Assembly (NCBI GenBank): GCA_012295275.1
Contig: CM022677.1
Span: forward strand, 11,037,983-11,101,982
Direction of reading: 5' to 3'
Length of the DNA stretch: 64,000 bases
Source of the DNA: Chrysomallon squamiferum
Lineage: Eukaryota > Mollusca > Gastropoda > Neomphalida > Peltospiridae
The translations under genes and the position numbers were made by a program. Of the stretch, positions 38,139 to 50,400 are shown in pieces (the stretch's first letter is position 1; every line of letters starts with the position of its first letter). Under the pieces are notes generated by a model. That model had not been told where the DNA came from and searched no databases. It saw only the letters and a program-made list of their open reading frames with translations.

Positions 38139-39203
38139 CTGAAATTATATTTTTGTTGTTAGAACTATTTCTATTTTTATTTTATTTTTTATTGCAGTAA
38201 ACTTTCCTTTTTTTTTTTTTTTTTTTTTTTTTTTCACATATACATTCTATCTGTAGTTTCTTTTTACTCTACTGCTAGTAACAAAAGGATAAGTACTCCT
38301 GCGTTATTCGAGTTATCGGCAGAAAATTAGGTTATGCATATTCGTTTATTTTTTTATCCATCTGAAGACACTGTTTGTACCAGTAAGTCTATTTTACACG
38401 TGTACACTAGTGTGAAATTTATAAATTTATTAAAATGTTCTAAAGAAGATTCCCACTGAGCTACTGCGAGTTAGTTCTAGTTCAGAAATATGATTTACAG
38501 TGAAACTAGAAAATCGGGGAGCGTCGTGGGTACGACCTCCATTTCCATATTTCTTATGTTTTATGCATCTTCAGCATAACTTAATGAAAAATAAATACAT
38601 AAAATAAAAACGAATTTAACTTGTCTCATTAGATTTTATTATCATTTAGTGCATTTTTAGAAATGCATTTTGTAGTAATTATTGTAGATATATAGCATTT
38701 GTAGTTTAGTTCCCTTTAATATTAATAGCATCCTTAATAAAAATGTATTATTAATTAGTTATTTCTGTCATTGTCATTATTGTAATTTTATTATTACTTT
38801 TTTATTCGTTTATTTATAAATTTATTATTAATTTATTATTGTCATTATTGTAATTCATATATCACTTTTAATATTATTTTATTATTTATTAAACTTTAAA
38901 AAAAATAAAGATTTTAGATTTTTATTCAAATAGACATAAACTGATAATTTACACAATTATTATTACTTTTGAATTTACATTAATATTGCTTGATTTGCTT
39001 GTAATACAGTTTAATAGAATTTTCTAATTAATTGATATACAAGACATTAGATGTTTTATACTAATAAATATAAACTATGTAGAAATTAATATAAATATGT
39101 TTTTGTTTGTGTTTTTGTGAATATTAGTGTAAGTTTGTGCTTGTTTAGTCAGAAACACAAATGCACATACACACATACACAAATGTGCACAAGCATGCAC
39201 ATG

Positions 39204-39237
<34 letters not shown>

Positions 39238-39821
39238 AGTTTTAAATTTTTAATTCTGTACATATTTAAATATTTAAATATTACTGTTATAATTGTTGAG
39301 TCTTCCATGAAATAAATATTTGATAACAACACTTTTTATTCCATTTAAAATTTATTTTAATTTGAAAAATTTACTATTTCATTCACTATTATTCCTTATC
39401 ATTTCGTTAACTTGAAAATTTGTATTTACTTCTATATATATATTCCTTTGTTTCCTTTTGAGTAATATTTAAGAATGAATACCCCAATTATTTATTTATC
39501 CATTTGTTAGTTTATTATTATTATTATTATTATTATTAATTTATGATATTATAAGCAACTGACCATGGATAATAATTTTCATAACATAAGGGAAATAACT
39601 CTCTTTTGATAAAACTTATATTGTTAAAACATATGAAATAAATAAAGAAAGCAAATACAATTTCCCATCCAAATTAAAAACAAAATCAATAATAATTAAC
39701 ACCCTGAAAACAATTTTATATCTCTTTTTTATTTACCAAGAAACAGTAACAATGAATTAGATAATCAAATTCAACAGCAAAATTGTAACAAATATAAAAA
39801 TTAATTAATTAAAAATAACAA

Positions 39822-39948
39822 AAATATTGTAAAAAGAAAATATCATTTAACTACAGCTGTTACTAATTTATGACCTGTTTTAAATTAGTACATCGAATAA
39901 TTAATTACTTTATTTAACAGGAGCTAGTATTAAAAATTGATCTAGACA
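39822..39948 (+). repeat. 127-bp direct repeat, copy 1 (copy 2 at 40,522-40,653)
   Basis: 'tttaaattagtacatcgaat' and 'tttaacaggagctagtatta' with their flanks are almost identical in the two places, 700 bp apart. Confidence 0.85.
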
Positions 39949-40521
39949 TCTGTTTTTTAATTAAAGTTTACTAAATAAATTGATTTAATGCTTTATCTTC
40001 TGAGTTTATATTTTATTTTGTGCAGACATAAATGCATGCACTCATATAACACAAGTAAAAGACACTAAAAAAACTAACACATATACAAACATTACAATAC
40101 TCACACAACAGAAAATATACACACAAACATTCACTTAGGCAAAACTGACACAAACAGACATTTCAACATACATACAGACACATACACCAAAACACACACA
40201 CACACACCCACACACACACAACTACAGGCACACATATCTGCAGAGACATACTAATGTACATACTGACACACATCTTCACACATACAGTGCAGAACATAAA
40301 TGTAATACATAATAACTGATACTATCAAAAACACTTCTTATAATAATTGGCCTATGAAAACAACAAAGATAAAGATAAAACTTTGACAAAAAAAATCTAA
40401 TAAAAATATGATTTCCTTTATAAACTTTGATCTGTGTATTTTATCAGCACATAAATATCTGTATGACTGTGAGTGAATTAACAGCATATTTTATAATGTT
40501 TGTTTTGTGTTTTTTACAAAT

Positions 40522-40653
40522 AACAAAAATATCATAAAAAGAAAATATAATTTAACTACATCTGTTACTAATTTATCACCTGTTTTAAATTAGTACATCG
40601 AATAATTAATTACTTTATTTAACAGGAGCTAGTATTAAAAATTGATCTAGCAA
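40522..40653 (+). repeat. Direct repeat, copy 2 of 39,822-39,948
   Basis: See the first copy. The final bases diverge after 'attgatctag'. Confidence 0.85.
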
Positions 40654-40864
40654 TTATACTATTCCTGTGTATCAGCAAATGTGGAATAGAGCATTAAAAA
40701 ATTAATAGTACGACTGTTTCAATTACAACTACTGTTCCTACTGCACCTCTATTAAAACTACATAGCTGCTATTATTATTATTACTACTGCTGCTATTACT
40801 ACCTACTACAACTACAGTTGTGATAACTCCTTTACCACACTACTACATTAGCTTTTATTATCAC

Positions 40865-41170
40865 TATCCTACACTCACACACACAGTATTATCAGGGTAG
40901 CAATTATCACTATTACTGATACACTCACAAACAAACTGACGCACATACTATTATGAGAGTAGCAATTATCACAATTGATGAAACACTGACACACACACTT
41001 ATCAGAGTAGAAATTATCACTATTACTGATAGTCACACATACTATCACTACTGCTGATACACACACACACACACACTTTTATCACAGTAGAAATGATCAC
41101 TATTGCTGATATACACACATACATACTATTAGCAGTTATCACTATTGGTGATACACCCACACATACTATC
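40865..41170 (+). repeat. Degenerate minisatellite, about five units near 55-60 bp
   Basis: Each unit combines a CA tract ('cacacacata'), 'ctattatcagagtag' and 'caattatcactattactgat'. Confidence 0.75.
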
Positions 41171-41491
41171 TCTGTCAATCATCTTTCAATTTCTTCAAAT
41201 GGTAGCTTTCAAGTTAACTTCCAACATTCTTTATGAAAACAACTTCAAGCTGGAACCTGCTTGTTGTCTATCTGTAAATATCATTGATTATTTTCATTTC
41301 TTCTGCACTAATCTGTAATGTAGAACCGCACAGAGCTTTTGTAAGTGTCCTTAGTCATTATAGTGGAAGTTGTTTTACTGCCTTCCTGATAAAACCAAGA
41401 ATCATCCACTGTTAACTACTGGAAATAAACAGTTTAAATCCACAGTTTAGTACATTGCTGACACATCTCATTGGTGGATGCCTAGTCTGAG

Positions 41492-41522
<31 letters not shown>

Positions 41523-41705
41523 AATATAAAATACTGCTACTACTGCATTTACTGCAATCACTATTTGTATAGCCATCATTACTATAACTACTATTTACTA
41601 TTATTTCTTATTCAGCTAGGATTAGTTATTGAAATAATACTCCTATTACTAAAATTACTATCAATTAATAATAAAAATGATATTTTTTACTCTCTTCACT
41701 ATTAC

Positions 41706-41778
<73 letters not shown>
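41706..41778. repeat. GA microsatellite
   Basis: Uninterrupted GA run. A second GA run lies at 42,203-42,240. Confidence 0.97.
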
Positions 41779-41782
<4 letters not shown>

Positions 41783-41864
41783 CATATTCAACAACAAAAA
41801 AGAAAACCAGGTCTAATATGAATTTTGTTGATTAACTAGTTATTAAGACTCATATATTTAACAT

Positions 41865-42045
41865 GCAACAACCTGATTCAGTATTTTATTTACAAACATT
41901 GTGCTCTTAAACAAACCATGAAAACTGAGAGACTGCAGACAATAGAAACTCTAGACAACAGCTACAGTACATCCATCTCCAGTGTATTTTAGTGTGTCTG
42001 TCATCACAGGAACAGTGACACTGTGTGAAGGCTGACAGTTCCAGT
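41865..42045 (-). CDS. Terminal exon and 3' end of a minus-strand gene
   Basis: The minus-strand acceptor 'cctgttaccag' ends at 42046, and AATAAA is the complement of 41885-41890. Read in phase 0 from the 42,832 exon it gives TGTVSLHTVSLFL then TGA. In the frame that matches the 17.4 kb copy it gives DWNCQPSHSVTVPVMTDTLK through TGDGCTVAVV then TAG. The two copies differ by 2 bases just inside the acceptor, so which frame is ancestral is unclear. The 59.5 kb copy in phase 0 gives TGTGSSKEDLLYTRDVDNKT then Leu and stop. Conservation of acceptor, exon body and AATAAA at all three sites supports a true gene 3' end. Function unknown. Confidence 0.45.
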
Positions 42046-42200
42046 CTGGTAACAGGAAAGTTAAATATTTTAAAATACTCATAAAATATTATACTTCTTC
42101 TTCTTTTATTTTAAAATATAGAAATTTACAACAAAAGAATCTGGTTTATATGAATGGATCTGTTGTGTTGTGTTTGTGTGTTTGTGTGTGCGTGTGTTGT

Positions 42201-42243
<43 letters not shown>

Positions 42244-42831
42244 GAATTAAAATGCAGTGTATAATACAAGATTCTAATGTATGTACATGTGTACTTACTG
42301 GTACATGTTACAAAATGCAACTTCCTACATTAATTTAAATTAAACTTCATTAGGTTTAGAATAATGAGAAATACATAAGAAAAACTAGTAATTCACTTGT
42401 TCAGGTTTTTTTTCTCTTTTCCAGTGGCAGCAAACTTTATCTTCAGTGCTGGACAGCACCTTCTACTGAAACAACTAACTAGCAAACCTCAACATCAATT
42501 ATGTGCAAACTGAAAAAAAAATAAAATGAAATAAAATAATAAAAATAATAAACTGTTATAAATAAAAAGCTAACGTTTCTGTTATTATTAAAATTAAAAT
42601 TTTGCTGTTATCAGTTACTGGATTATTCAGACATAAAGAGGTGTTGGATATGTTCAATATACTTTGTATAATCATTATAATGATAATGATGATAATGGTA
42701 ATAATTTAAATAATTAACAAAACAACAGGAAACAAATGATTATTATTATGCTGTTTTACAATCAGTGAAGAGTTGTTACTATAAAACTTATTTTACTTAC
42801 TAAGAAACAAAAATAAGATTAAAAAACTTAC

Positions 42832-42922
42832 AACTTGGAATTGTGCAGTCTGCAGTGTCTGTACAGCTGATTCATCCTTCTCCATAATGTAAATTCCCTT
42901 TCTAGACAACAACTGAACAATA
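42832..42922 (-). CDS. Penultimate exon of the unrecognised minus-strand gene
   Basis: The acceptor is TTTTGCAG before 42922 and the donor is GTAAGT at 42831-42826. The 91-base exon encodes IVQLLSRKGIYIMEKDESAV then QTLQTAQFQV, fully open. Its phase accepts the two bases left by the 43,210 exon in frame a (..IVAG|IVQLL). The decayed copy at 16,465 shows the exon has been duplicated. I do not recognise the protein. The segment looks helical and cytosolic. Confidence 0.6.
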
Positions 42923-43059
42923 CTGCAAAAGTATATTTAACATCAACAGTAAACAATGTTTTTAGCAATTCCAACATGAACATAATACATTTTTTTTTAT
43001 CAATCTACATTTGTCTGGTTAGTGCATATGTTATTTTGATTATTATCATTCATGCAATA

Positions 43060-43122
<63 letters not shown>

Positions 43123-43152
43123 TAATTATGTATATATATTTATATATATATA

Positions 43153-43190
<38 letters not shown>
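43060..43190. repeat. CT and TA microsatellites in an MCC-side intron
   Basis: A CT run at 43,060-43,116 is followed by TA at 43,131-43,190. Confidence 0.95.
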
Positions 43191-43193
<3 letters not shown>

Positions 43194-43209
43194 AACTAAT
43201 AAAACATAC

Positions 43210-43394
43210 CCTGCCACTATTGAGAGGTTTCAGTCCTTCGATTCATCAGTGAGGTGAAACATCTCATGAATGCTGCCTTCCCGAGTCTCTGTCTGATCTT
43301 GTTCTGTTGCAGATACAGCCTCTGATGGTGTCGTTTCTGTTGTTTTTCTAATGTTGACGTGCATGGTAGTGTTAATGATACCTTTTTACCAATA
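43210..43394 (-). CDS. Exon shared by two readings: MCC tail or start of the downstream gene
   Basis: The acceptor TTTCTAG precedes 43394 and the donor GTATGT follows 43210. Frame b is in phase with the MCC exon at 44,189 (..LKPANS|IGKK). It contains LEKQQKRHHQRLYLQQ, a coiled-coil-like basic stretch reminiscent of the MCC C-terminal helix, and ends NRRTETSQ at TAG 43217-43219. Vertebrate MCC ends in a similar ETSL PDZ-ligand. Frame a has an ATG at 43364-43362 with good context (ACCATGC) and reads MHVNIRKTTETTPSEAVSAT then EQDQTETREGSIHEMFHLTD. It meets one in-frame TGA (43232-43230), then NLSIVAG in perfect phase with the 42,832 exon. I cannot choose between them from sequence alone. Confidence 0.45.
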
Positions 43395-44188
43395 CTAGAA
43401 AGAGAATTTACTTTATGGAGATATGCTGGTAATCAGTCAAAATATAAGTAAAATATGAAGAAATATAAAATTATAATATATTTTGTTACAAAAATACTAA
43501 TGATATCAAAGTAAAATTAAAAAGCTATATAACTATTATGTAAATTTGGTTTAAAAAAGTAAAATCATATTAGTGATTTATGAAATAAAGTGAAATAATA
43601 AGATGTAAAATTAAATTATTTATTTAACAAAAATACTAATGATAATAAAGACATTATAGAACAAAAAATAAAGTGAAATAAAAATATGTAATATTAGATA
43701 CCTCAGTCATGTTACAGAAATACTAACGCTATCATCAAAGCAGAAAATAAAGTTAGATATGTAATTTATATTAAAAATATATAAATGTTAATAAGAACAA
43801 TACCAGTAAAAGTGATTTTAATACTAAACAAAAAATCTTGCAAAAAAATGCAATAAAAAGGAAAAAATAAAATCAATGACAGATTTATAATATTCACATA
43901 ATAAGCTTAGTATTAAAATGTTTCTAAATATAATTTGAATGTTTGAAAATGTTTGTATGTGTGTTTGCTTGGGTAAGTATATATGTAATGCAAACATTTG
44001 TACACCAATAAAAAGGAAATCAATGACATTATGGCAGTTTAGGTTATAATAATAGGTTTAGTATTAAAATGTCTCTAAATATTATTTGAACTTATGTTTG
44101 AAATTTGTGTATGTGTTTGCATGAGCAAGTGTGTACGTATGCATATATGTAGATATGTGTGACGTGATGCATACACCTTTATGTTTAC

Positions 44189-44410
44189 CTGTTAGCTGGT
44201 TTCAGGTCATTGACAAACTCTGCTGACTGCTGATGTCTGATTTCTGAGTTTTTAGAGATTTTCTCTAGAGCAGCCACTAACTCTTGTACTCTGAATTTGA
44301 GTCGTTTTTTCTCTTCTGAGTGACTCACACAGGTCCTGAGCTATCTCCATCACATCATTCAATCTCAACTCACAGATAGCTCGCACTGTCAGCTCATCAT
44401 CTTCATCATC
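44189..44410 (-). CDS. MCC: MCC exon with a one-base insertion in an A6 run
   Basis: The acceptor is TTTATCATCAG and the donor GTAAAC. It reads DDEDDELTVRAICELRLNDV then EIAQDLCESLRREK. After the A6 run (44305-44310) the matching frame shifts by one to RLKFRVQELVAALEKISKNS and EIRHQQSAEFVNDLK. Removing one A makes the exon continuous and matches vertebrate IRREKKLKARVQELVSALE. Confidence 0.9.
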
Positions 44411-47400
44411 CTGATGATAAATGACTAGTCATTTAGAACTTTAGTAATTATAAAAGCTATGAAATTATCATCTTTCACATGATGATAATCAATGAAAACT
44501 TGATTATAATAATAGAATTAAAATTGTAATGATTTATATCAATAGAATTATCATAAATAATTATCAGATTAAATGATTGAAACTCAGTTATATAATAAAA
44601 TTAGAATTATGAATGTTGTCTGTTCCTTAATTTAACACCTTGATGAATCAAAATTTAAAACATTTAAAAATTTAATAATTAAAAGGTTTTCAATTAATTA
44701 TTATCATAACAATACATTTAAAATTTTAAAAGTAATTATGAAAAAGAGTATCAGTGGTTATGGCATACAAAATCAGTATTATGAGATAACCTATCATTAT
44801 TACCTATTATTATTACATTCTGTTACACTCAGTATTCTTAGAAAGATACAATTTAAAATTATAAGAAAGAACTATGATAAACAGTATCAGTAGTTATGAT
44901 TCAATGATCTATACAGTAAGTTTGTATTATTTGGTTTTCTCTGTTTATATGAACAAGTCACTTTGTTTATATACTATTTACATAATGAAATAAACACACA
45001 TATTCTATAAATATTATTTAGATTTTTTCTCTTTTTAAATCAGGTTTAAAACACACAAATATGTGATAAATAATAAAATTAATAATGTGACATATCTACT
45101 GTGTATGTTATTATTATATTTGGTGCCCCCCTGTTTATATAATTATATCTGACTAACTACTAGATGAAGTAAGAGAAAATCACATGTTTGTATTTGCCCA
45201 GTCTGTTTATATAATTATATATATATATATCTAACTTAGAAGAGATAAAGTGATAGATAAAACAGAGATAATCACATGTTTGTGTTTGCCGTCTCTGCCC
45301 AGTCTCTGCTGGTGCTCTGAGATCTCACACTTGAGATGCTCTATCTGTACTCTGTAGGCCTGCTCCTGTGACTCCTTACCACTCAATCTCAACTCCAGAG
45401 CTCTCTTCTCCTTCTCCATCAAGTAGTTCTGAGCCTTCAGCTCTGCCTTCTCTTCCTGAAAAACAAAATTACAACAAGGTGAGTAAATTGAGTCTGACCA
45501 GAATTCAGAAAATATTTTAATACAAATAGAACATGTTTCAAAATAAAGACCAAAGTGTCATTAATAAAATCAAAAAAACAGAAATACTAGTTAATAGAGT
45601 ACAAGACATCAAGGTAGTTTTAATAATATGCTATTCCAATGTTAAGAACAAATCTGTCTAGAATCCCAGAAAATATTTTTAAATACAGAGAAAGAACATA
45701 ATAATAAATATAAAACAAAGTCCAAAGTGTTATTAGTAATAGAATATGAAAAGAAATAATACAACACAAAAATATATTAATTTATTCAAATTGTTAAAAA
45801 CACAAACACAATCAGAGAAGACTCCTGTTCACAAATAATAATGGGTTATTCTCTTTTAAGATTATATATCAAGGAATTTTTATACAGACAGAACAACACA
45901 TTTAGTAACACTGACCTTCATAGCCATCAGCTCCTGCATTAACACAGCATTTTCCAAATCCAGTCTTTGAGCTTCTGGAGTTTTCTTGGGTTCATCAAGC
46001 AGAGGATCAAAGTGTAAACTCTCCAGCTCCATGACGGTCATTCTGACTGCTGCCCGGTCATTCTTCAGTGACTGAATGTACTCAAGCAGTCTCTGTTCAT
46101 CAAGTTTGGTGAAGTCAGGGTCCACTGAGCTGGCCGTAGAACTGGACATGCTGGACAAGTCAAAATGTAAAGTTGGTTTGGTAAAGATTATCACTAGTCA
46201 TGGAAAAGTCAGTTAATCAACTTGAAGTTTATAATTCTGTAAGTTAGGTAAAATCCTTTTAGAAAGATAGTTAATGCAAAGTCCAGTTAATTACAGCATA
46301 GACTTTAATATACTACAAAATCTAAATTTATCTTAGTAAGAAAAAAAACCCAGTTAGATGCTATGTTTTTTTTACTTAAAGTCGATTTTGGGTAATAAAA
46401 GAAATAACAAAGGTATAAAAATAGATTCCAATAAAGAACAAAATAAAGATAATTTAGATATAAAAACACAATTACTTTAAGTATTCAAAACAATGTAGAT
46501 TAAATTCAATACAAAGGTATTGTCTCTGTTTTTGAAGGTAAAAAAATACAGTCCATTTAAATATAAAGTCATTTTAAATACTGAAAAACAAACTATTAAT
46601 GTATAAAATACAGTCAATTTCAGTATTAAACTTTAAGAGAATAGTTAAAATGCTAAAGACAAAATCTTATTAGACAGAAAAGCAATTACAGTAAAGTATA
46701 AAACAGAGTCAAAGTAGAATAGCAGATGTAATCTTGAAGTACTGAAAAAAAAGTGTATTAATTAACAAAGTTAGTTTCAGTATTAAAAAAAATAAAAATA
46801 AAAATAATGGAAAACAAAAAGACTTCAAGTAAAGCATCACCTTGCAGTTCTGCTGTTAGAAGAGAGATCTTTCCAGGGGTGAGAAGTACAGGGTGTGGTG
46901 TGAACTCCACAGCTTCTGTCCAGTTTGTGAAGTAGATGTTGAGCCACGCCTTCAGCAGACTTCCTCGAGAGATGAGCTCTCTGTAGTATAGACATCACCT
47001 CCACCTGACCCTCACACTCCTTTACTGAAATTAACATTGAAATTAAATATACATTTAGTAAAATTAGCATACAGACTTATTGGAGTTAGCATACAACACT
47101 AACATGCACAGATGTTAAAAATTAACTCCTTTCAGCATCTGTACATTTGGCTAATTTCAGTGTCTATGTATTAACAGCTACAGATACTGAAAGATAACAT
47201 TACACATACAGAAAAGTAAATGAGATTAAATCCTTCTAACTGAAATGAAATACATGCTTACTGAAAATTCTTTAGATGCTGAATTTTAAATGATAAATAA
47301 ATGTACATGCATGTGCACACACACGCACGCACAGATACAAACATATATGCTCATTCTGAAATAATCACTAATACTGAAATGGTAGATATATACACACACA

Positions 47401-50400
47401 CACATACAAAAATTAACTTCATTTACATATAAAAAAGAATGAATTTCAGTGATGTAGCAATTATTGAAATAATATATTTTAAAATAAGAATTTTAGTTGT
47501 AACTTACCCAGACTTCCAAGTCCTGCAGCTCTACTGTTAGCTAACAAAACTCCCATCTCACTCTCCAGCAGAACACACAACACTTCATACACCTCTATCA
47601 TCTGATCAGAGTAGTTAATAGCCAACTGCAGCGCTGTGTTGTTAGACTCATACTTCCCCATCAACACCGTCAACCTCTCCAAGTAAGACTTGCTCTCATT
47701 CATTGAGGTGGCAATTTTTCTCTGAAGTCTTTCAAACTCAATTTCAAACTCTTTCACTTCAGTTTAAAATCAGTTAAATTCATATCAGATGTCATGAAAA
47801 ATATATCAACGACTTATTCTGTGTTATTGTTTAAGAATCTATTTATTTTAGATAATTTGAAACAGAATTGCCCAAGGGCCCAAAAATAAGGTTAAAAATC
47901 AGATTTATGAGAAATAATGAGTAATTCTGTGTTATTGTTAAAAATGTATTTATTTTGGCGATTTGATTTTGAATGATTGTAGTTGGGAAACATTTGTAAG
48001 TTTAAAAATCAGTTAAATTCATATTTAAAATTTGAAAAATAATGTCAGTCATTCATTTTTCTGTCAGTTTTATTTTTTCTGAGGTAATATGACTTGGAAT
48101 TACCACCATAAAAAACCCATTAATAAATTAACATATCATACTGGAAATTATGAAAAATATGTCTATTTTTTCCTTCATATTTTTGCCAGTTAAATAACAT
48201 CTGTGAATTAAAACATCAGTTAAGTTTCTACTGTAAATTATGAAAATACACTGTCAGTATATTCCAATTTAACATTTAAAAGTGTTAAGCATTAGTTATA
48301 AATTTGTTAAAATATTATGCTAGTGTGTTTTATGTGGTTATGTAACATTAGCAAGTTCAAACATTTTGTAATTTTCCAGTGAAGTTACATTCCAGCACAG
48401 GAAACATCACTGTGCATATAAATGATGTTAAATGAGATTTACCCCAAGGGAGGTAATTTCAGCAACAAGAATCTGTCTGTCTCCAGCACACATTTTTAGT
48501 TTCTTCAGTTCTGCTATTTTAGCTACAGGAAACTGTGAATTAATAAATAAATCAATCAATAGAATATTACATAAATACTTAAACAATAAATACACTTTCA
48601 AATATTTTTAATAGGCAAATAAGCAGCAAATGGAAAGAAATGGATGTATAAAGAAAAAATAATATATATGTATATATGATAGTTTTGTATTTTTTCAAAT
48701 ATTATTTATATATATGTATTAAACATTTTTTGTATTTTCTCAACATTCCATATATAAAAAAATAAACACAACATACACACTGTCTATCTCCACTGATTCC
48801 CTTATAGTGATATGCAATAAAGATGAGAAACAAAATAAGAAATGTTTATTTATACCTCTCTTCTGTGTTAGGAGTTACTTTAGTTACATGGAACATAAAT
48901 GAATGACAATATGACAAATATTTATTTATACCTCTCTTCTGTGTTAGGAGTTACTTTAGTTACATGGAACATAAATGAATGACAATATAACAAATATTTA
49001 TTTATACCTCTCTTCTGTGTTAGAAGTTACTTTAGTTACATGGAACATAAAAGAATGACAATATGACAAATATTTATTTACACCTCTCTCGTGTTAGGAT
49101 TCACTTGTGACTTTGTTGGTGTTGATGTTTGATTGTTCATGGGACTAGAAGACAAATCTGTCAGAGGTAATTTATCCTGTAACACTTTCAACTGTAACAA
49201 AAATGTAATAATTTTCCTCTACCTTTCAATTTTAAAAAAATTTAACAGTTTATTCTGTGTCAACTGTAAGTTTCAACTGTAACAAAATGTAACAATTTAT
49301 CCTCAAGCTTTTTCAACTGTAACAAAATAAAACAATTTATCCTGTAACTATTTCAACTGTAACAAAAATGTGACAATTTATTCTGTAACTTTTTCAGCAG
49401 TAAACAAAAATGTAATAATTTATCCTTTAACTATTTTTTAAAGAAGTATATTTACTAACACCTTTACAGTACTTTTTTATGAATGTAAAATTTCATGCAG
49501 TTACTAACAATTTAACTTTCACAGAAAGACTTAATGCAGAAATTATTAACACAAGCCATACCATATAACTGAAGGAAAAAGCAGTCTCTATAATTAAGTT
49601 TTGTGTTTCAATTCTACCTAAAAATAAAAATGTAAATATAATTATTTTAATATTTATGTGGAGTTACCTTTCTTTTCAACTTCTCCCTGTCATCATTGAT
49701 ATATTCAATATGGCTACATAGCTGTGTAAGTTCTATTTCCTGTCTGCCTATCTGTTCTTGTAGAGCTGACCTTCATCGTTGTCTTTTTCTACGTCTTCTC
49801 TGGGACGTTGAACGAAGTTGCGATCAACATCGTGGAGAGGAAAGTCTTTTCTTTCTGCAATGGCTGACTCCAGTTCTGTGACAACTCGGGAACATTTTGC
49901 ATTTATTTCATCACCTATTTTTAAAACAACCAAAAAAAAAAAACATTTATAATTATTCTCGGTTTTAATGTTGTGTATACGTTATTTAGTAATTAAAGAA
50001 AAAAACCCCCACATGAACGAATTTTAATTTTATTTGTAAATTTAATTCTATTTTTGCTCTTCTGATCAAATTAACTGATTGAAAAAATATCTCATTTTAA
50101 CTATATATTTATTTGGAACTTTTCTTTTTAATTCCGTCATTCCTTCTAACAGTAAGAAAATGATAAAAATATATAATTTTAACTATATATTTATTTGTTA
50201 CTTTCTTTTTAATGCCTTCTAGCAATAAGTAAACGAGAAAAAACAAATTATTATAATTTAATATTTAAAAAAATCCAACAAATTATAATATGTTGCTATT
50301 TATATAATAAATTAAAATGAATAAACTTTTAAAACAATTGGACATCTATCTAAAACAGCCAAAAAATAAATATAAAAGTAAATGATTACCAGGTCTCGCA

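Larger units (their letters stand above)
38203..41850. other. Gene-poor AT-rich stretch
   Basis: A poly-T run at 38,209-38,235 truncates the repeat gene. AC runs lie at 39,206-39,234 and 40,190-40,220, AAAT at 41,494-41,522. No supported gene; the frames at 39,075-39,332 and 40,875-41,072 are CA-repeat translations. Confidence 0.6.

Noticed and set aside
43230-43232. In-frame TGA as selenocysteine
   Set aside because: No SECIS-like element was seen and the protein is unknown. A nonsense change or sequencing error is simpler.
43217-43240. TETSQ as a functional PDZ ligand of MCC
   Set aside because: A class I PDZ ligand needs a hydrophobic last residue. Gln does not fit, and the exon's frame is itself uncertain.
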